A stretch of 64,000 nt of DNA, taken from assembly GCF_040066175.1 (NCBI RefSeq), contig NZ_JBEAAM010000009.1, forward strand, positions 1 through 64,000, read 5' to 3'. Positions 59,143-64,000 of the stretch are shown here, in pieces (within the stretch, counting starts at the first letter, position 1; each line of letters starts with the position of its first letter). The translations under genes and the position numbers were made by a program. The notes under the pieces were generated by a model. It saw only the letters and a program-made list of their open reading frames with translations. It searched no databases and was not told the DNA's origin. The DNA is from Solimonas sp040066175. Its GTDB lineage: Bacteria > Pseudomonadota > Gammaproteobacteria > Nevskiales > Nevskiaceae.

Positions 59143-61518
59143 TCACCACGTGCCGGAGAACGCCGGACTGAACCAGCCCGTGCCGGAGTTCTCCGGCACC
59201 GCCGGCAGCGGCGTGCCGCCGTAGATCACTTCGCCCTGCGCGTTCTGGTAGGTCAGCCACGGGATCGTGCCCTGGAAATCGACCGGCGGCTGGCTGTAAT
59301 CGCAGACGCCGTCGGCGAACAGGGTTTCGAGCTGCGTCCACTGGCTCTCGGTGAACAGTGCCTGCAGCACGCCGTAGTCGGTGCGGCTGAACGGCTTGAG
59401 CGCGCACTTCATCGTGTCGGCTTCCTTGAGGTCGCCGGCGACGACGCGCGGCGTCTCGAAGCGGAACTGGATCAGCTCGGGACAGACCTGGTTGAGCAGC
59501 ACGACACCGGCGCCGTTGCTGCACTGGTCGTGGATGCTCGCCGGCTTCTTCTCGACGATCTTCTGCGCCAGCGGCACGTCGCGCGTGTCCGCCTCGACCG
59601 CGGCGAGCCACTGATCCATCGCCGTCAGGCCCTGGTACACGTACTGGGTGTCGCCGATCAGCGGCACCGGGCCACCCCACATCACGTGGTTGTCGTGGTT
59701 GCCGTGCTCGCGTTCGAGCCGCCAGCGCGTCCACCAGGCGTGCACGACGTCGTGGGCGATGCCCGGATCGGGGCCGGTGAAGTTGATGATGGCGACGCGA
59801 TTCAGGTTGTTGGTGACGTTGACGCCGCCGCTGCGGTAGGCGTTGGGCAGCGCCGGCTGGTCGGCGACCAGGCGCTCGGCCGTGGGCTTGAAGTCGATGT
59901 CCAGGCCACCGATCTTGACGTTGAGATCGACGTACTGCGCCGGCGTGATGCGGCCGCTCATCAGTGCGTTGAAGCCGTAGGGGATGCCCTTGTTGTCGGC
60001 GAAGAAGCCGCCGAAGCCGCGGCCGAGCGCCTGCTCCTGCGCCCCCCACACTTCCGGTGGACGCGGACCGAGCACGTTGATCATGTAGTCCATCAGACCG
60101 CAGCGCACGCCGCCCGGATTGTTCTGCGGGTGGTAACGCTGATCAGCGGGTACACCGCAGTCGTTGGTCGGATCGGTCGCGGCCTTGAAGAAGCCCTCGT
60201 CGGCGGCGACCGCGTTGGCGTGCGAGATATGCCCTTCGACGTCCGCCCACTGCTGCTCGGTCCACACCACGCCCGGCGCCCATCGATTCGGGAACTCGAA
60301 GTACAGGCGCAGCAGGTGCAGGTCGGCGAACTGCGCGCCGGTGCTGAGCGCGTCCGGGTAGGCGCACATCGTCAGCAGGCCCTGGTAGATGCCGGGATAG
60401 GCATTGGCGACGTGCTGCTGCGTGATCGAACCGCCGGAGCAGCCGGTGCCGATGGTGTAGCGCAGCTCGCCGTACTGCTCGATCAGGCGCTCCTTGGCCA
60501 TCATCAGCGATTCGGCCGCGGTGACCAGGTTGCAGTTGTGGCCGAGATTGTCGAGCGCAGTGGACATTACCGCAAAGCCGCGGCCGAGCGCGGTGACATA
60601 GCTCTGTTCCAGCAGCGGGTTGGGCGGAATCGTGCCGGAATAGTCTTCCAGCGGCGCGCTGCCGGCTCCGTGGTCGGTGCCGCAGCTGCCGCCGTGCGTG
60701 ACCAGCAGCTTGTGGTTCCACTGGTCCTGCGGTGCCCACGGCGCCCACGGCTGATCCGGCCGGTACAGCATCAGGATCTTGTACTCGTCGCGCGCCTGGT
60801 AGCCGCGCTCCTGGCGCACGATGAAGGGCAGCGTCTTGCCGTCGTCGGTCGTCGTCATCGCCAGATCGGACGGCGTATTCTGCGGATCGTAGGGCTGCAG
60901 CTCGGTGACCGTCGGATCGGTGGACTTGTACAGGAACGTGTACTCGGCCGGCTGGTTGCACTGCGCATCGACCGCGCCGGTCTGGCACGTCCACGGCTGG
61001 ACCTGCGGTCCCGAGAACACCGGCCCACCGTTGGGATGATTGACGAGGGTCGCCGTCGAGGAGCGACCGATCGTGTTCACGGTGATGACGTTGGTGCCGG
61101 TGATCATGCCGGTCACGAGGCCCATCACGCGGCCGTTCGGCCGCAGCGCAAACGCCGAGGTGATCGGCTGGCCGTTGAGGGTCACGGTCGTCGTCGCCAG
61201 GCTGGCGTCCGCCGGGAACACCAGTTCCACCAGCGCGTCGTCGCCGCTGATCAGGTCGGCGCGGTTCGACAGCACCTTGATCTCCACCGCCGCGCCCGGC
61301 GGCGGCGTGGTGGTCGGCGTGGGCGTCGGTGTTGCGGTCGGCGTCGGCGAGGGTGACGGGCTCGGCGTGGCCGTTCCGGTCGGCGTCGCCGTCGGCGTCG
61401 GCGTGGCCGTGGCGCCCGGGGTCGGACTCGCCGACGGCAGGCTGGAACGCGAACCACAGGCGGCCAGGCCCAGCGCCAGCACAACGATCGTGGCCCTGCA
61501 GGCCGTTTGCATCCTCAT
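59143..61518 (-). CDS. DUF6351 family lipoprotein, alpha/beta hydrolase-like
   Basis: A 791-residue lipoprotein (signal MRMQTACRATIVVLALGLAAC, Cys21). Residues about 30-75 are a Pro/Thr/Ala/Ser low-complexity linker. The remainder matches DUF6351: a beta domain with FALRPNGRVMGLVTG, then VTHGGSCG (oxyanion-type), and the nucleophile turn IGTGCSGGSI, as in tannase/feruloyl esterase-like hydrolases. Late GPDPGIAHDVVHAWW may hold the catalytic Asp/His. It is probably an outer-membrane or periplasmic esterase. A GGAGGAG RBS precedes the start. It is divergent from the crotonase gene; the 116-base gap carries a GCCGGCG/CGCCGGC hairpin (61532-61548) and TAGAAT (61591-61596). Confidence 0.87.
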   Translation of the reverse strand: MRMQTACRATIVVLALGLAACGSRSSLPSASPTPGATATPTPTATPTGTATPSPSPSPTPTATPTPTPTTTPPPGAAVEIKVLSNRADLISGDDALVELVFPADASLATTTVTLNGQPITSAFALRPNGRVMGLVTGMITGTNVITVNTIGRSSTATLVNHPNGGPVFSGPQVQPWTCQTGAVDAQCNQPAEYTFLYKSTDPTVTELQPYDPQNTPSDLAMTTTDDGKTLPFIVRQERGYQARDEYKILMLYRPDQPWAPWAPQDQWNHKLLVTHGGSCGTDHGAGSAPLEDYSGTIPPNPLLEQSYVTALGRGFAVMSTALDNLGHNCNLVTAAESLMMAKERLIEQYGELRYTIGTGCSGGSITQQHVANAYPGIYQGLLTMCAYPDALSTGAQFADLHLLRLYFEFPNRWAPGVVWTEQQWADVEGHISHANAVAADEGFFKAATDPTNDCGVPADQRYHPQNNPGGVRCGLMDYMINVLGPRPPEVWGAQEQALGRGFGGFFADNKGIPYGFNALMSGRITPAQYVDLNVKIGGLDIDFKPTAERLVADQPALPNAYRSGGVNVTNNLNRVAIINFTGPDPGIAHDVVHAWWTRWRLEREHGNHDNHVMWGGPVPLIGDTQYVYQGLTAMDQWLAAVEADTRDVPLAQKIVEKKPASIHDQCSNGAGVVLLNQVCPELIQFRFETPRVVAGDLKEADTMKCALKPFSRTDYGVLQALFTESQWTQLETLFADGVCDYSQPPVDFQGTIPWLTYQNAQGEVIYGGTPLPAVPENSGTGWFSPAFSGTW

Positions 61519-61634
61519 CTCACTCCTCCGTGCCGGCGCGACGCCGGCGTGACGCGATTGTTGGCCCGCACCTGCGCCGATGCAAGGCAATAGAATCCGG
61601 CACCCATCACGCACACGAGACCTTTGCGCGCGCC

Positions 61635-62516
61635 ATGACCTACCACACCCTCGACTGGGCCGTCGCCGACGGCATCCTCACGCTCACGCTCAACCGCCCG
61701 GAGCAGCTCAACGCGTTCACGGTCGAGATGGCCGACGAGCTCGAAGCCGCGTTCCGGCGCGCGAGCAGCGACGCGTCCGTGCGCGCGATCGTCGTCACAG
61801 GCGCCGGGCGCGCGTTCTGCGCCGGCATGGACCTGACCCGGCCAGGCAACGTCTTCGGCCTCGACGAGTCGCAGCGGCCGACGCTGCGCGACATGAACGA
61901 GCGCCTCGACGATGCGGCGATCCGCAGCGGCGTGCGCGACACCGGCGGCCGTGTGACGCTGGCGATCTTCAACTGCACCAAGCCGGTGATCGCCGCGATC
62001 AACGGCGCAGCGGTGGGCATCGGCGCGACGATGACGCTGGCGATGGACGTGCGCATTGCATCGGAGAAGGCGCGGATCGGCTTCGTGTTCGGCAAGATCG
62101 GCATCGTGCCGGAAGCCTGTTCGAGCTGGTTCCTGCCGCGGATCGTCGGTATTTCGCAGGCGCTCGAATGGTGCTACGGCGCCGACATCCTCGAACCCGA
62201 GGAAGCGCGCCGCGGCGGGCTGGTCAAGGCGGTGGTGCCGCCGGAGCAGCTGTTGCCGGAGGCGTACCGGATCGCGCACAGGTTCGTGGACAACCGCTCG
62301 CCGGTGGCGGTCGCGCTCACCCGCCAGATGCTGTACCGAAACGCTGCGCAGCCGCACCCGCTGGAGGCGCACAAGGTCGATTCGCTGGCGGTGTTCTACA
62401 CCAGCCTCAAGGACGGCAAGGAAGGCGTGCAGTCCTTCCTCGAAAAGCGCGCGCCGGCGTTCACCGCGAAGGTGCCGGACGACCTGCCGCCGTTCTACGC
62501 GGACTGGGCGAAGTAG
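61635..62516 (+). CDS. Enoyl-CoA hydratase/isomerase (crotonase) family protein
   Basis: A 293-residue crotonase-fold protein. Landmarks: LNRPEQLNAFTVEMADEL, GAGRAFCAGMDL (oxyanion hole), NGAAVGIGATMTLAMDVRIA and FGKIGIVPEACSSWFLPRIVG. The first catalytic Glu of classical hydratases (in GGGCEL) is replaced here (GIGATMTL); the second acidic position is VPEACSS. It may therefore be an isomerase or another crotonase reaction rather than a standard hydratase. The C-terminal EGVQSFLEKRAPAF is typical. It starts the short plus-strand set ending with PadR. Confidence 0.92.
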   Translation: MTYHTLDWAVADGILTLTLNRPEQLNAFTVEMADELEAAFRRASSDASVRAIVVTGAGRAFCAGMDLTRPGNVFGLDESQRPTLRDMNERLDDAAIRSGVRDTGGRVTLAIFNCTKPVIAAINGAAVGIGATMTLAMDVRIASEKARIGFVFGKIGIVPEACSSWFLPRIVGISQALEWCYGADILEPEEARRGGLVKAVVPPEQLLPEAYRIAHRFVDNRSPVAVALTRQMLYRNAAQPHPLEAHKVDSLAVFYTSLKDGKEGVQSFLEKRAPAFTAKVPDDLPPFYADWAK

Positions 62517-62537
62517 GCGCCGGCCGCGGCCTGCAAC

Positions 62538-62558
62538 CGTCATGCCCGCGAAAGCGGG
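62538..62558. repeat. GTCATGCCCGCGAAAGCGGG hairpin
   Basis: CCCGC (62545-62549), GAAA, GCGGG (62554-62558) form a stem with a GAAA loop, in the same GTCATxCCCGCGAAAGCGGG context as at 39892-39910. It follows the crotonase stop by about 22 bases and could help end transcription. It is a member of the same intergenic repeat type. Confidence 0.65.
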
Positions 62559-62617
62559 CTGACGGGTCCTCACGGACCGCCCATGGGTGACGTGGACCTG
62601 CCATGGTGCTCCTATCG

Positions 62618-62647
62618 TTGCATATAAAACTCTTTGCATATAGAGTC
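62618..62647. promoter_or_regulatory. Tandem AT-rich repeats upstream of the nitronate monooxygenase gene
   Basis: TTGCATATAAAACTC (62618-62632) and TTGCATATAGAGTC (62634-62647) are direct repeats 16 bases apart. ACTCT...AGAGT (62629-62633 and 62642-62646) form a dyad around the second copy. This is the most AT-rich patch in a GC-rich region, 35 bases before the ATG at 62682. It probably contains the promoter and an operator, possibly for the PadR protein encoded next. Confidence 0.5.
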
Positions 62648-62681
62648 GCGATCGCCTGCTTCCCCACCCCGGAGTCCGTCC

Positions 62682-63647
62682 ATGGCCCTGCCTCCCATCC
62701 TGCGCACGCTGCGCCTGCCCGTCGTCGGCTCGCCGCTGTTCATCGTCTCCAATCCGGACCTGGTCATCGCGCAGTGCAAGGCCGGCATCGTCGGCTCGTT
62801 CCCGGCGCTCAACGCGCGGCCCGCCGACCAGCTCGAAGTGTGGCTCAAGCGCATCACCGAGGAACTGGACCGCCACAACCAGGCACATCCGGACGCACCG
62901 GCGGCGCCGTTCGCGGTGAACCAGATCGTGCACAAGTCCAACAACCGCCTCGAACACGACCTCGAGATGTGCGTGAAGTACAAGGTGCCGGTCGTCATCA
63001 CCTCGCTGGGCGCGCGCGTCGAGGTCAACGAGGCGATCCATTCCTACGGCGGCATCACGCTGCACGACGTCATCGACGACCGCTTCGCGCACAAGGCGAT
63101 CGACAAGGGCGCCGACGGCCTGATCGCCGTCGCCGCCGGTGCCGGCGGCCACGCCGGCACGACCTCGCCGTTCGCGCTGATCCAGGAAATCCGCCGCTGG
63201 TTCGACGGGCCGCTGCTGCTGTCCGGCGCGATCGCCACCGGCGACGCGATCCTCGCCGCGCAGGCGATGGGCGCGGACCTGGCCTACATCGGCTCGGCCT
63301 TCATCGCCACGCACGAGGCCAACGCCGACGCGCGCTACAAGCAGGCGATCGTGGACTGCGCCGCCGCGGACATCGTCTATACGAACCTGTTCACCGGCGT
63401 GCACGGCAACTACCTGCGGCCGTCGATCGTCAATGCCGGCCTCGACCCGGACCACCTGCCGCAGTCCGATCCGAGCAAGATGGATTTCGGCTCCGGCGGC
63501 AACACCGACGCCAAGGCCTGGAAGGACATCTGGGGCTGCGGCCAGGGCATCGGCGCAGTCCGGCAGGTCACCAGCGCGGCCGAGCTGGTCGCGCGGCTGA
63601 AGCGCGAGTACGACGCCGCGCGCACGCGCCTGCTCGCCGCCGCCTGA
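62682..63647 (+). CDS. Nitronate monooxygenase family (2-nitropropane dioxygenase-like) flavoprotein
   Basis: A 321-residue FMN-binding TIM-barrel protein. The sequence follows the NMO/NPD pattern: PVVGSPLFIVSNPDLVIAQ, GIVGSFPALNAR, AVNQIVHKSNNRLEHDL, the AVAAGAGGHAGTTSPFALI block with the conserved His, LSGAIATGDAILAAQAMGAD and GSAFIATHEA. Members oxidise nitronates or related compounds; some are alkyl-nitronate detoxifiers, others are misnamed. It lies behind AT-rich repeats and 13 bases before the PadR gene. Confidence 0.93.
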   Translation: MALPPILRTLRLPVVGSPLFIVSNPDLVIAQCKAGIVGSFPALNARPADQLEVWLKRITEELDRHNQAHPDAPAAPFAVNQIVHKSNNRLEHDLEMCVKYKVPVVITSLGARVEVNEAIHSYGGITLHDVIDDRFAHKAIDKGADGLIAVAAGAGGHAGTTSPFALIQEIRRWFDGPLLLSGAIATGDAILAAQAMGADLAYIGSAFIATHEANADARYKQAIVDCAAADIVYTNLFTGVHGNYLRPSIVNAGLDPDHLPQSDPSKMDFGSGGNTDAKAWKDIWGCGQGIGAVRQVTSAAELVARLKREYDAARTRLLAAA

Positions 63648-63660
63648 ACCGCACCGCGCG

Positions 63661-64000
63661 ATGGCGCTCGCCCACGCGATCCTCGTGTCGCTGCTCGACC
63701 GGCCGCAGACCGGCTACGAGCTGGGCAAGCGCTTCGACCAGACCGTCGGCTTCTTCTGGAAAGCCAGCCACCAGCAGATCTACCAGGAGCTGCACAAGAT
63801 GGCGAAGGCCGGCTGGGTGCAGAGCGAGACGGTCGCACAGTCGGACCGCCCGAACCGCATCGTCTATACGCTGACCAGACGCGGCCGCGAGGCACTCGAT
63901 GCGTGGGTCGAGACACCGACCGAGCCGCCATCGGTCAAGGAAGAGCTGCTGGTCAAGCTGTTCGCACTCGGCGACGTCGATGCCGACACGATCGTCGCCG
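63661..64000 (+). CDS. PadR family transcriptional regulator (partial, runs off the window)
   Basis: The first 113 residues are visible. MALAHAILVSLLDRPQTGYELGKRFD leads into the PadR winged helix (HQQIYQELHKMAKAGWVQSE, RIVYTLTRRGREALDAW), followed by the start of the Vir-like C-terminal helix domain. The ATG at 63661 lies 13 bases after the nitronate monooxygenase stop, so the two are probably co-transcribed. PadR proteins usually repress detoxification or catabolic genes and respond to phenolic or hydrophobic ligands. The C-terminus is cut by the window end at 64000. Confidence 0.9.
   Translation, partial: MALAHAILVSLLDRPQTGYELGKRFDQTVGFFWKASHQQIYQELHKMAKAGWVQSETVAQSDRPNRIVYTLTRRGREALDAWVETPTEPPSVKEELLVKLFALGDVDADTIVA

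Overview
The window is a GC-rich (roughly two-thirds G+C by eye) stretch of what looks like a gammaproteobacterial chromosome. The housekeeping order at the left is typical of that class: trmL, then gpsA-secB-grxC-rhodanese, envC-ctpA-yibQ, ubiE-ubiJ-ubiB, hslV-hslU-DUF971 and dapF-DUF484-xerC. The accessory content (wax-ester synthase, P450, Rieske oxygenase, DUF1329, acyl-CoA ligases, quinohaemoprotein dehydrogenase) recalls hydrocarbon- or steroid-degrading Nevskiales/Solimonadaceae-type bacteria. That taxonomic placement is an inference. I found no rRNA, tRNA, CRISPR array, transposase or phage gene, and no gap longer than about 250 bases without a gene.

Region 1 (1-16.3 kb) is core genome: a TPR/transglutaminase-like lipoprotein, tRNA methylation, phospholipid precursor synthesis, protein export, redox, divisome amidase activation, ubiquinone synthesis, the HslVU protease, lysine/peptidoglycan precursor synthesis and chromosome dimer resolution. 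Region 2 (16.3-19.5 kb) holds a GFA-domain protein, an orphan ParM-type actin homologue and a wax ester synthase/diacylglycerol acyltransferase.

Region 3 (19.5-29.2 kb) is a redox island. One aldehyde dehydrogenase faces a minus-strand run of nine genes: Rieske oxygenase, [2Fe-2S] ferredoxin, TetR regulator, cytochrome P450, rubredoxin, DUF2505, DUF1329, short-chain dehydrogenase and a second aldehyde dehydrogenase. Region 4 (30.6-44.3 kb) is an unbroken minus-strand run. It encodes a PQQ-dependent quinohaemoprotein dehydrogenase, a TonB receptor closely resembling the PQQ importer PqqU/YncD, a DUF35 protein paired with a cysteine-less thiolase-fold protein (Ltp2-like aldolase), an alpha/beta hydrolase, an acyl-CoA ligase, a lipoprotein hydrolase, an SRPBCC protein, an unusually arranged CaiB-type CoA-transferase and an amidohydrolase. 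Together regions 3 and 4 suggest uptake, oxygenation, alcohol/aldehyde oxidation, CoA activation and carbon-carbon cleavage of a bulky hydrophobic compound, but the substrate cannot be read from sequence.

Region 5 (44.4-56.1 kb, plus strand) contains a chromosomal CcdAB pair with a legible promoter/operator, an epimerase-family reductase, a Crp/Fnr regulator, an Mpo1-like protein, and three consecutive Tat-exported phosphatases (PhoX, PhoD, PhoD) behind a good Pho box. A DUF2946/outer-membrane/lipoprotein trio, a MAPEG protein and a formate/nitrite-type channel follow. Region 6 (56.1-64.0 kb) carries an AI-2E family transporter, an Old Yellow Enzyme, a frameshifted dienelactone hydrolase, a DUF6351 lipoprotein, a crotonase-family protein, a nitronate monooxygenase-family protein and a PadR regulator cut by the window end.

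Most interesting leads: the PqqU-like receptor beside a variant PQQ dehydrogenase, the Ltp2/DUF35 aldolase pair, the orphan chromosomal ParM with its flanking inverted repeats, the apparently permuted CoA-transferase, and a CcdB whose key C-terminal tryptophan is replaced.
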